Positions 8,138-14,831 of a DNA stretch of 15,903 bases are shown piece after piece (the stretch's first letter is position 1; each line of letters opens with the position of its first letter). Location of the stretch: the NCBI GenBank assembly GCA_024304875.1, contig JAMWZF010000020.1, positions 2,049 to 17,951 on the forward strand, read 5' to 3'. Source of the DNA: Paracoccaceae bacterium (lineage in GTDB: Bacteria; Pseudomonadota; Alphaproteobacteria; Rhodobacterales; Rhodobacteraceae). The position numbers were made by a program, and so were the translations under genes. Under the pieces are notes generated by a model. It worked only from the letters and a program-made list of their open reading frames with translations, ran no database searches and was not told the DNA's origin.

Positions 8138-8472
8138 TCCACGGCGCGGATCAGCTTGCGCTCCAGCACCCGCAGCACGGCGCGCAAATCGTCGCCCCGC
8201 TTGAGCACCTGCCCCTCGGCGCCATAGACGACGTATTGTCCCTGCCGCAGCCGCAGCTTGGGCTGCTTCTCGATCCGGAAGAGCGGGTTCTCGGCGGTCC
8301 GCCGGAAGACGGCGAAGACGGCCCGGTCCTTCAGGGTCGAGATCCCGTAATCCCGCCATTCGCCCGCCGCGACGAAACGGCCGTAGAGCGACAGGATGGG
8401 CTGCAATTCGGTGCGGTGGAAGGCGACGACTTCCTGCCGCGGCGTGAACGGGGTCTGGGTCTGAACGTTCAT
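8134..8472 (-). CDS. DUF2794 family protein
   Basis: 112 residues, no signal or membrane segment. It matches my memory of the alphaproteobacterial DUF2794 family: VVAFHRTELQPILSLYGRFV, AAGEWRDYGIS, KDRAVFAVFRR, LFRIEKQPKL and the Arg/Leu-rich end LRAVLRVLERKL. No biochemical role is established to my knowledge. The ATG at 8472 was chosen; a TTG 30 bases upstream would add MRGVRRKSWS, which looks non-native. No clear Shine-Dalgarno is seen before either. It overlaps the convergent NlpC/P60 gene by 4 bases. Confidence 0.8.
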   Translation of the reverse strand: MNVQTQTPFTPRQEVVAFHRTELQPILSLYGRFVAAGEWRDYGISTLKDRAVFAVFRRTAENPLFRIEKQPKLRLRQGQYVVYGAEGQVLKRGDDLRAVLRVLERKLIRAVD

Positions 8473-8659
8473 GGACCAAGACTTGCGCCGAACGCCGCGC
8501 AAATCAAGCGCCGGCTGCGCGCCCGGCCGGGCTGCCCGGCAATTACCTCGCCTCTGCCGCGATACCGCCCGATTCGACGGTCATCGAGGGTTCAGCGACC
8601 GGCCGGGTAGTCGACCTTAGCCCCCACCAAGAGGCTCCCCGGCCGGATCCGCCATTCCC

Positions 8660-8935
8660 TCAGCCGCAGTAGATCCGCTCGATCCGGTCCGTGTCGTCGA
8701 TGACGAAGTTGATCCGGTCCGACCGGAAATCCATCGTCACCGCGTCGCCGGGATGGATCACGCGGGCGGGGCCGGTCGTCTGCTGACCGTCCAGCACCGC
8801 CGCGTCCTGCCCGACGTAGGGGGCGAACCGGGCGGCACCGCAGGTGTCGGCGCCCTCCGCCGGCGTACCGGTCGGGGCGGGAACGCAGGCGGAAACCGCC
8901 AGCAGGACAGGGGGAAGTGCGAGTGAGGCTTTCAT
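8660..8935 (-). CDS. I78-family peptidase inhibitor lipoprotein (P1 Met)
   Basis: 91 residues. A signal sequence ends in a lipobox, AVSAC (Cys17), with Val at +2, so an outer-membrane lipoprotein facing the periplasm is likely. The mature part carries the I78 pattern: CGA near Cys32, a VGQ turn, RVIHPGD, the loop VTMDFR, then R-INF and a final CG (Cys90, probably disulfide-linked to Cys32). By analogy with eglin c (VTLDLR, P1 Leu-Asp) the inhibitory bond would be Met68-Asp69, suited to subtilisin- or chymotrypsin-like proteases. It lies 66 bp downstream of a paralogue on the same strand. Confidence 0.83.
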   Translation of the reverse strand: MKASLALPPVLLAVSACVPAPTGTPAEGADTCGAARFAPYVGQDAAVLDGQQTTGPARVIHPGDAVTMDFRSDRINFVIDDTDRIERIYCG

Positions 8936-9001
8936 GCCGGGCGATCTATCGCGACCGGCGCGGATGGCAAGCCGGCCGGATGCTTTCCGCCGATGCCTGG
9001 G

Positions 9002-9289
9002 TCAGCCGCAGGTGACGCTGGCGATCCGCCCGGCCCGGTCGATGCGGAAATTGATCCGCTCCGGCCTGAAATCGTCGGTGTGCGCCGTGTCCGGCCGGAT
9101 CACCCGGACCTGCCCGATGATCAGCACCCGCTCCAGCGCGGTGTCCTCGCGGCCGACGAGATAGCTGTAGCCCGAGGCGCCGCAGGCATCCCCGGCCGAA
9201 GGCGGCGCGGCCGGGCCGGACGGCGCCGTCCCCGGCCCGGCGACGCAGGCCGAGAGCACGAGAGGCAGGAGAAGCAGAAACCGCGTCAT
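9002..9289 (-). CDS. I78-family inhibitor-like lipoprotein, altered reactive loop
   Basis: 95 residues. Lipobox LSAC (Cys15) after a short hydrophobic signal, then a Pro/Ala/Gly linker and an I78-like domain: CGASGYSYLVGRE (Cys36), RVIRPD, a loop reading AHTDDFR, ERINF and a final CG (Cys94). Compared with the neighbour at 8660, the predicted P1 residue is Asp72 in place of Met, and the PGD before the loop is PDT. It may therefore inhibit another protease or none. The frame stays open far upstream, but only the ATG at 9289 gives a signal peptide. Same strand and order suggest co-transcription with the downstream paralogue. Confidence 0.82.
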   Translation of the reverse strand: MTRFLLLLPLVLSACVAGPGTAPSGPAAPPSAGDACGASGYSYLVGREDTALERVLIIGQVRVIRPDTAHTDDFRPERINFRIDRAGRIASVTCG

Positions 9290-9385
9290 GAGCGGACGGT
9301 GCCACGTGCGGGCACGGCCCGACAAGGTTGATCTTGCCCGCAGTTTCGCCCAGCGTCGCCTCAACCAGTTCAGGAGGACCGCCCC

Positions 9386-10491
<1,106 letters not shown>

Positions 10492-10498
<7 letters not shown>

Positions 10499-11493
10499 GG
10501 GCCACCGCCCGTCAGCCGGTCGATGATCCGCCGCACCATCGCCAGGTCGTCGAAGACCTGGTGGATGTTGCGGTCGATGCCGGTCACCGGCTCGCGCAGG
10601 CCACCCAGCTTGAGGAACTTCTCCTTGCGCCAGAGGGCGAGGTAGAAATTGTCGCCGTCGAAAGCCGCCGTCATGCCCTTGCGGCCGCTCTGACCCTCGG
10701 TTTCGGCGATGTCGACCAGCGCGTCCAGGATCGGGCCGGGCAGGTACTCCGCGGCGGCCGCGGGGGAATAGGCGTGCATCTCCAGCATCGCCTCGAACCG
10801 CGGATGCCCGGTGTCGACCCGCGGCATTCCGCGGCCCTTGCCGCCCTTCAGCCAGCCCGCCATCGCGTTGCCGAGCGCGCCGTAGTCCTGCGCGATCAGG
10901 ATGGTCGTCGGGGTCGGGCGGGGGACGGCGATGCGGAACAGCATCCCGTCGAAGGTCGTGGTCGTCCTGGACCCGCTCTTCTTGCGGCCGGTGGTCCCGG
11001 TCCGCTGGCGCAGCAGAGCCTCGACCAGGGTATAGTCCACCCCGCGCCAGCTGCCGTCGATCCGGTGGGACAGGCTGACGCGGTTGTGCATCCGCACGAC
11101 GCCCAGATCCTTCAGCCGGCCGGTCGGAAAGCCGAGGTGGGCGGTGGGATCGTGGGTGATGTCCCCGAGAAAGCCGACGACACGCGGCATGACCACGTCC
11201 GACAGGGCGCCGGTGTGGTCGCCCGCCTTCTCGTTCCAGTAGATCAGGGCGCCGAAGAGGCCCATCATCCCGCCGACCGCGGGCGCGATGGCGCCCGGGC
11301 CCTCCCAGCCCGACGCGAAGCCGAGGCCGACACCGATCGCGACGGCCAGCCCCACGATGAGCAGAACCCCCCGGACCGCCTGCCGCAGAAGGGTCCGGCG
11401 CTGGGTCTCCAATCGTTCCAGTTCCGGCGCGATCCCATCCCGGAACACCGGGGCGAACCCGCTGTCCAGCCCGCCGGTCTCGACGTAGTGCAT
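10492..11493 (-). CDS. Two-TM membrane protein, DUF3137-like
   Basis: 333 residues. A charged N-terminus is followed by two membrane segments (about 41-60 and 69-87), then a soluble domain of about 240 residues. The soluble part has MHNRVSLSHRIDGSWRGVDYTLVEALL and FDGMLFRIAVPR, the layout I associate with DUF3137 proteins, and a C-terminal FDGDNFYLALWRK and FDDLAMVRRIIDRL. Function unknown. CAGGA and GGGGA stand close upstream of the ATG. It is convergent with the formaldehyde dehydrogenase gene (7-bp overlap) and divergent from the NYN gene 104 bp away. The family name is a moderate-confidence recollection. Confidence 0.75.
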
Positions 11494-11543
11494 TCCTGTC
11501 CCCGACTTACCCTCGCGGAAAGTCTAGCCAGCACCGCGCACCC

Positions 11544-11572
11544 TGTGCAACGGCGGCCCGGACAGATAGGGT
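11544..11572 (+). promoter_or_regulatory. Possible promoter of the NYN gene
   Basis: TGTGCA (11544-11549), 17 bases, TAGGGT (11567-11572), 25 bases before the start codon. The -35 is weak (3 of 6); the -10-like hexamer is the same as in front of the M17 peptidase gene. Confidence 0.3.
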
Positions 11573-11597
11573 CCCCCCAACCTGACCGGAGCGCCCC

Positions 11598-12326
11598 ATG
11601 GCCGATGACCGCCCCCTCCTCGCCGTCCTGATCGACGCCGACAACACCTCGCCCAAGCACGCCGCTGCCATCTTCGACGAGATCGCCTCGCTGGGCGAAG
11701 CCTCGGTCCGGCGCTGCTACGGCGATTTCTCGTCCCAGCAGATGTCGGGGTGGAACCGGGTGCAGGCCGAGCACGGGCTGGTGCCGCACCATTCGCCGGC
11801 GAACACGGTGGGCAAGAACTCGTCCGACATCGCGCTGGTGATCGACGCGATGGACATCCTGCACACCGGGCGGTTCCAGGGCTTCGTGCTGGTGTCGTCC
11901 GACAGCGACTTCACCCGCCTCGCCAGCCGGATCCGGGAACAGGGCCTCGACGTCTACGGGATCGGACAGAAGAAGACGCCGGACGCCTTCCGCAAGGCCT
12001 GCAAACGGTTCATCTTCCTGGAAAACCTCGGCAGCGGAGAGGCCGAGGTCCAGGCCACGACCCCCGCCGCCGCGGCCGAGAAGCCGACCGCCAAGCAGCC
12101 CCTGACCGAGGCGCGCGACATCATCTGCCGGGCGATGGACGCCATCGACCAGGAGGACGAATGGTACGCCCTCGGCCCCCTCGGCCAGTACATCACCTCG
12201 GCCAACCCGGACTTCGACACCCGGACCTACGGCAAGAAGAAGCTGTCGGACCTGGTGAAGGACATCAAGCTGTTCGAGACCAAGCGCGGCGATGCCAACC
12301 AGCTGCTGGTGCGGCGGCTCGACTGA
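11598..12326 (+). CDS. NYN-domain putative RNase with C-terminal LOTUS/OST-HTH domain
   Basis: 242 residues, cytoplasmic. The N-terminal NYN (PIN-like) domain spans about 5-145 with acidic residues in the expected places: Asp13 and Asp15 in LIDADN, Asp77 in SSDIALVIDAMD, Asp102 and Asp104 in SSDSDF. After an Ala/Pro-rich linker (about 145-168) residues 169-241 form a LOTUS/OST-HTH-like winged helix ending in TYGKKKLSDLVKDIKLFETKR..NQLLVRRL, a fold linked to RNA binding. I infer a metal-dependent RNA nuclease that selects structured RNA; the target is unknown. GGAG lies 6 bases before the ATG. It is convergent with tetR. Confidence 0.9.
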   Translation: MADDRPLLAVLIDADNTSPKHAAAIFDEIASLGEASVRRCYGDFSSQQMSGWNRVQAEHGLVPHHSPANTVGKNSSDIALVIDAMDILHTGRFQGFVLVSSDSDFTRLASRIREQGLDVYGIGQKKTPDAFRKACKRFIFLENLGSGEAEVQATTPAAAAEKPTAKQPLTEARDIICRAMDAIDQEDEWYALGPLGQYITSANPDFDTRTYGKKKLSDLVKDIKLFETKRGDANQLLVRRLD

Positions 12327-12354
12327 CGTCAGGGCCGGGCGCCGGCTGCGTCCT

Positions 12355-12411
12355 CTTTTCGCCTGAAATACCTCGGGGGAGTCGCCGTCAGGCGACGGGG
12401 GCAGCGCCCCC
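12355..12411. repeat. AAATAC-type element with two hairpins; probable bidirectional terminator
   Basis: TTTTCGCCTGAAATACCTCGG is followed by two tight hairpins: GTCGCC-GTCA-GGCGAC (12381-12396) and GGGGGC-AGC-GCCCCC (12397-12411). The T run at 12355-12358 and the position between two convergent genes fit a terminator, especially for tetR on the - strand. The left part resembles the right arm of the 604-669 palindrome. The tetR stop codon and last codons lie inside the hairpins. Confidence 0.55.
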
Positions 12412-13035
12412 GGTCCGTCCATGGACCCCGTACCGCGCGATGAACATCTCGACCGCGCCGTCGACAACCTTGTCGATCTCGGCCTCGGTGAAGCGGGTCT
12501 GCACGCCGCATTGCAGCCGGGCGAAGATGCCGGCCTTGCAGAGTTCGGCGAACTGGTCGGCGGCCAGCAGCGTGTCCTCGATGTCCAGCAGACCGGCGGC
12601 GACGGCCTTCTCGAAGTAGGACGAGAAGTGCTGCCGCACGAGGCCGGGACCGCTGTCGTAGAATTGCCGGCCAAGTTCGGGGAAGCGCCCGGATTCGGCG
12701 GTGCAGAGCATGATCATCTGCTGACCGAATTCCGAGGTCACGAAGGTCAGCAGCCGCTTGCCCGCCATCCGCAGGACCCCGGCGGGGGGGCCGGCGAAGT
12801 CGATCTCGTCCAGGGAGAGCTGCGCCTGCTTGCAGGCCTCGACCCGGGCGACCTCGGCGAAAAGCAGGCGCTTGTCGGGGAAATAGCTGTAGAGCGTCGC
12901 CTTGGAGACGCCGGCGGCACGGGCGATCTCGTCGACCGAGGCCCCTTCGAAGCCCGCGGCCATGAAGACCTCGCGGGCGCCGTCCAGCACCTGGTCGAAC
13001 TTGCGTCCACGCTTGATGTCACCGCCGTCGGCCAT
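12388..13035 (-). CDS. TetR/AcrR family transcriptional regulator
   Basis: 215 residues. The N-terminal helix-turn-helix is clear: ILD-like helix (FDQVLDGAREVFMAAGFEGAS) and ASVDEIARAAGVSKATLYSYFPDKRLLF (32-59). The C-terminal helical domain contains FGQQMIMLCTAESGRFPELGRQFYD, typical of the AcrR group with a TetR_C-type ligand/dimer domain. The start is the ATG at 13035 with GGAGGA about 11 bases upstream. An AACCGTTCAGTT site overlaps its own promoter region, and three like sites stand in front of the small secreted protein gene, so it probably represses both. The last residues (RTGGAAPVA) come from an intergenic repeat. Confidence 0.92.
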   Translation of the reverse strand: MADGGDIKRGRKFDQVLDGAREVFMAAGFEGASVDEIARAAGVSKATLYSYFPDKRLLFAEVARVEACKQAQLSLDEIDFAGPPAGVLRMAGKRLLTFVTSEFGQQMIMLCTAESGRFPELGRQFYDSGPGLVRQHFSSYFEKAVAAGLLDIEDTLLAADQFAELCKAGIFARLQCGVQTRFTEAEIDKVVDGAVEMFIARYGVHGRTGGAAPVA

Positions 13036-13065
13036 GTGTGCCCCATTCCTCCGGGTCCTAATATA

Positions 13066-13077
13066 AACCGTTCAGTT
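13066..13077. promoter_or_regulatory. Probable TetR operator D, tetR promoter
   Basis: AACCG-TT-CAGTT, one base off the AACCG-NN-CGGTT pattern of the sites at 13371-13442. On the - strand it sits just upstream of TATATT (13060-13065), a likely -10 of tetR, so binding would block the regulator's own transcription. Confidence 0.6.
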
Positions 13078-13106
13078 CAGGTCCGGCAAGGAAAGCCGGC
13101 TCCGGC

Positions 13107-13130
13107 GGCGGGGGCAGGCGTAGCCCCGCC
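13107..13130 (-). terminator. Hairpin after the small secreted protein gene
   Basis: GGCGGGGGC and GCCCCGCC pair around a short loop, beginning 15 bases past the small gene's stop on the - strand. There is no T tract. It may separate the small gene from tetR or only reduce read-through. Confidence 0.4.
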
Positions 13131-13144
13131 GGGCGGCCCGCCTG

Positions 13145-13342
13145 TCACCCGGCCGGATCGGCGCAGGCCGCAGTCGTGGCGGTGGCCAGGCAGTCCTTGG
13201 AGGTGGTCGCGCTGTCCGGCGTCGTGTCGGGCCAGGTCAGGTGCGGGAAGTTGAGCGGCACGGTGCCGCCGGCCGCGGCAGGCAAGGCGCCCGCGGCAGA
13301 GACGGCAAGAACGGCGAGGGTCGCGATGACGGTGCGGGTCAT
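13145..13342 (-). CDS. Small secreted protein of unknown function
   Basis: 65 residues. A classic signal peptide (MTRT, hydrophobic TLAVLAVSAAGAL, PAAA) with a likely cut after Ala24 leaves about 41 residues: GGTVPLNFPHLTWPD, a Thr/Ser-rich middle and two cysteines (Cys51, Cys60) that could form one disulfide in the periplasm. I do not recognise the family. AAGGATA is spaced 6 bases from the ATG. The promoter is a near-consensus one embedded in three TetR-type palindromes, so tight control by the adjacent tetR is likely. Codon use matches the neighbours. Coding status rests on start signals, signal peptide and promoter. Confidence 0.75.
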   Translation of the reverse strand: MTRTVIATLAVLAVSAAGALPAAAGGTVPLNFPHLTWPDTTPDSATTSKDCLATATTAACADPAG

Positions 13343-13370
13343 AAGGGATATCCTTTCGAGGCGGCCAGAA

Positions 13371-13388
13371 GTGAACTGCTCGGTTCAC
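13371..13388. promoter_or_regulatory. Probable TetR operator A
   Basis: GTGAACTGCTCGGTTCAC: arms GTGAAC/GTTCAC are perfect, with one inner mismatch pair and an asymmetric central pair. It directly follows the -10 of the small gene (13390-13395, - strand), covering the predicted transcription start. Its centre is 22 bp from that of operator B, about two helix turns. Confidence 0.6.
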
Positions 13389-13389
13389 T

Positions 13390-13417
13390 TTTCTAAACCG
13401 AACGGTTCAGTTGTCAA
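13390..13417 (-). promoter_or_regulatory. Promoter of the small secreted protein gene
   Basis: On the - strand a perfect TTGACA (13412-13417), 16-base spacer, TAGAAA (13390-13395; 4 of 6). Operator B lies inside the spacer and A and C flank it, so a bound TetR dimer would exclude RNA polymerase. Confidence 0.65.
13396..13407. promoter_or_regulatory. Probable TetR operator B
   Basis: AACCG-AA-CGGTT with perfect arms, lying wholly between the -35 and -10 hexamers of the small gene promoter. Confidence 0.65.
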
Positions 13418-13424
13418 TGCAAAT

Positions 13425-13442
13425 CTGAACCGATCGGTTCAG
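13425..13442. promoter_or_regulatory. Probable TetR operator C
   Basis: CTGAACCGATCGGTTCAG is a perfect 18-bp palindrome containing AACCG-AT-CGGTT. Its centre is 32 bp from that of B, about three helix turns. It is upstream of the small gene -35 and ends 9 bases before the likely mbfA -35. Confidence 0.7.
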
Positions 13443-13451
13443 TTATCGCTC

Positions 13452-13479
13452 TTGCGGGCAACGCTGCGCTCGCTACATT
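13452..13479 (+). promoter_or_regulatory. Putative mbfA promoter
   Basis: TTGCGG (13452-13457), 16-base spacer, TACATT (13474-13479). The predicted start near 13486 falls in the Irr-type palindrome, leaving a leader of about 20 bases. Confidence 0.5.
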
Positions 13480-13492
13480 AGAATCGTTCTAA
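13478..13492. promoter_or_regulatory. Irr-type iron control element (ICE) at mbfA
   Basis: TTAGAA-TCG-TTCTAA, perfect 6-bp arms. It matches the known iron control element pattern bound by Irr in Rhizobiales and Rhodobacterales. It overlaps the mbfA -10 and start site, so Irr, which accumulates when iron and heme are low, would repress. Confidence 0.75.
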
Positions 13493-13507
13493 CCTTTGAG
13501 GTGCTAC

Positions 13508-14485
13508 ATGCTGCCCGGCATCCAGTCCCGTCGCCGCTTCGCCGACCTGTCCGAGCAGGAGATCCTGGCCCTGGCGATATCATCCGAGGAGGACGACGCG
13601 CGCATCTACCGGACCTACGCCGAGCGCCTGCGCGCCGAATTTCCCGCATCGGCGGCGGTGTTCGACGGCATGGCCGCCGAGGAGGACACCCACCGGCAGC
13701 GGCTCATCGACCTGCACCAGAGGCGGTTCGGAGACCACATCCCGCTGATCCGGCGCGAGCATGTCGCCGGCTTCTACGCCCGCCGCCCGGTCTGGCTCGT
13801 CGAGAACCTGGGGCTGGAGCGGATGCGCGCCGAGGCGAAGGGCATGGAGCAGGATGCGGAGCGGTTCTACCGCGCCGCCGCCGCCCGCACCTCGGACGCC
13901 GGAACCCGCAAGCTGCTGGGCGATCTCGCTGCCGCCGAGGCGGGGCACGAGGCGACGGCGCAGGGGCTGGAGGCCGAACATCTGGACGCCGGCACCCGGC
14001 GGTCCGAGGCCGACAGCGACCACCGCAAGTTCGTCCTGACCTGGGTCCAGCCCGGCCTGGCGGGACTGATGGACGGCTCGGTCTCGACCCTCGCGCCGAT
14101 CTTTGCCACCGCCTTCGCGACGCAGGACACCTGGACGACCTTCCTCGTCGGTCTCGCCGCCTCGGTCGGTGCGGGCATCTCGATGGGCTTCACCGAGGCG
14201 GCGAGCGACGACGGCCAGATCTCGGGCCGCGGCTCGCCGGTCAAGCGGGGCATCGCCTCGGGCGTGATGACGACCCTTGGCGGCCTCGGCCACGCCCTGC
14301 CCTACCTGATCCCCCACTTCTGGACCGCGACGATCACCGCCATCGTGGTCGTCTTCATCGAACTCTGGGCCATCGCCTGGATCCAGAACCGCTACATGGA
14401 CACGCCCTTCTTCCGCGCCGCCTTCCAGGTGGTGCTGGGCGGGGCGCTGGTCTTTGCCGCCGGGGTGCTGATCGGGTCGGGGTGA
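13508..14485 (+). CDS. mbfA: Membrane-bound ferritin-VIT1 fusion, iron exporter
   Basis: 325 residues, close to the size of MbfA of Agrobacterium and Bradyrhizobium, inner-membrane proteins that export iron and protect from iron/peroxide stress. Residues about 12-160 form a ferritin-like four-helix domain with di-iron ligands: Glu27/28 region, Glu59-x2-His62 in EEDTH, a Glu in the KGMEQDAERFY helix (114-118) and Glu144-x2-His147 in EAGH. Residues about 168-325 are a VIT1/CCC1 membrane domain (GLAGLMDGSVSTLAPIF, ASVGAGISMGFTEAASDDG and three further hydrophobic segments). GAGGTG lies 4 bases before the ATG. Control by Irr is indicated by the palindrome at 13478. A TTG 12 bases upstream is rejected. 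Confidence 0.92.
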   Translation: MLPGIQSRRRFADLSEQEILALAISSEEDDARIYRTYAERLRAEFPASAAVFDGMAAEEDTHRQRLIDLHQRRFGDHIPLIRREHVAGFYARRPVWLVENLGLERMRAEAKGMEQDAERFYRAAAARTSDAGTRKLLGDLAAAEAGHEATAQGLEAEHLDAGTRRSEADSDHRKFVLTWVQPGLAGLMDGSVSTLAPIFATAFATQDTWTTFLVGLAASVGAGISMGFTEAASDDGQISGRGSPVKRGIASGVMTTLGGLGHALPYLIPHFWTATITAIVVVFIELWAIAWIQNRYMDTPFFRAAFQVVLGGALVFAAGVLIGSG

Positions 14486-14831
14486 CCTTATCCGCGGGTA
14501 AAGCGTTGATAGTTCGTTAATTTCAGTCCTGCCTGCGGACGTTTTGGCCCGGGCGGGGGGCTGCGACACCGACGCCGGGCCGACGCCGGTCGTCGCGTGG
14601 TCAACAAGTGGTTAATTGCGCGGCCAGGCACGCTTCGACGACAGCGAAAAAGCTTGCCGTTGCAACAGGTTGTAGCGGTCTCGAGAACATCAGAACTCTA
14701 GTGTTCTAGAGTCGTGATCACGAGCGGCAGACATCTGTGATCACCACGGCCCGACGGACCGTGCAACACCATCCCGTGCCGGGCGCTTCTCCTCTCGCCC
14801 CTCTCTCGCGCCAGTGCTAATCCCCTCTTCC
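14486..14831. other. 346-bp intergenic region, no gene
   Basis: No credible coding frame between mbfA and the AEC permease. It begins with an imperfect palindrome TTATCCGCGGGTAA (14488-14501) and a weak GTCC/GGAC hairpin followed by GTTTT (14526-14545), then AT-richer patches uncommon in this window, then a palindrome cluster (14684-14744). It is long enough to carry a small RNA, but I cannot define one. Confidence 0.6.
14684..14744. promoter_or_regulatory. Palindrome cluster upstream of the AEC permease
   Basis: Within 61 bp: AGAACA (14684-14689) inverted as TGTTCT (14702-14707); CTCTAG-TGTT-CTAGAG (14696-14711); the perfect 10-mer CGTGATCACG (14713-14722); and a second GTGATCAC at 14737-14744, 23 bp centre to centre from the first. 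Likely operators for a dimeric regulator of the permease, but no regulator gene is adjacent and none can be named. Confidence 0.45.

Noticed and set aside
8473..8659. A gene or promoter between the DUF2794 gene and the first I78 gene
   Set aside because: Only short GC-rich inverted bits (CCGGCCGGG-type) are seen; no frame with a start signal.
14488..14501. TTATCCGCGGGTAA as a DnaA box or origin element
   Set aside because: Only part of the DnaA box matches, there is a single copy, and no replication gene or AT-rich unwinding region is near.
14526..14545. Rho-independent terminator after mbfA
   Set aside because: The stem is only 4 bp (GTCC/GGAC) with a short T run; too weak to list as a feature.
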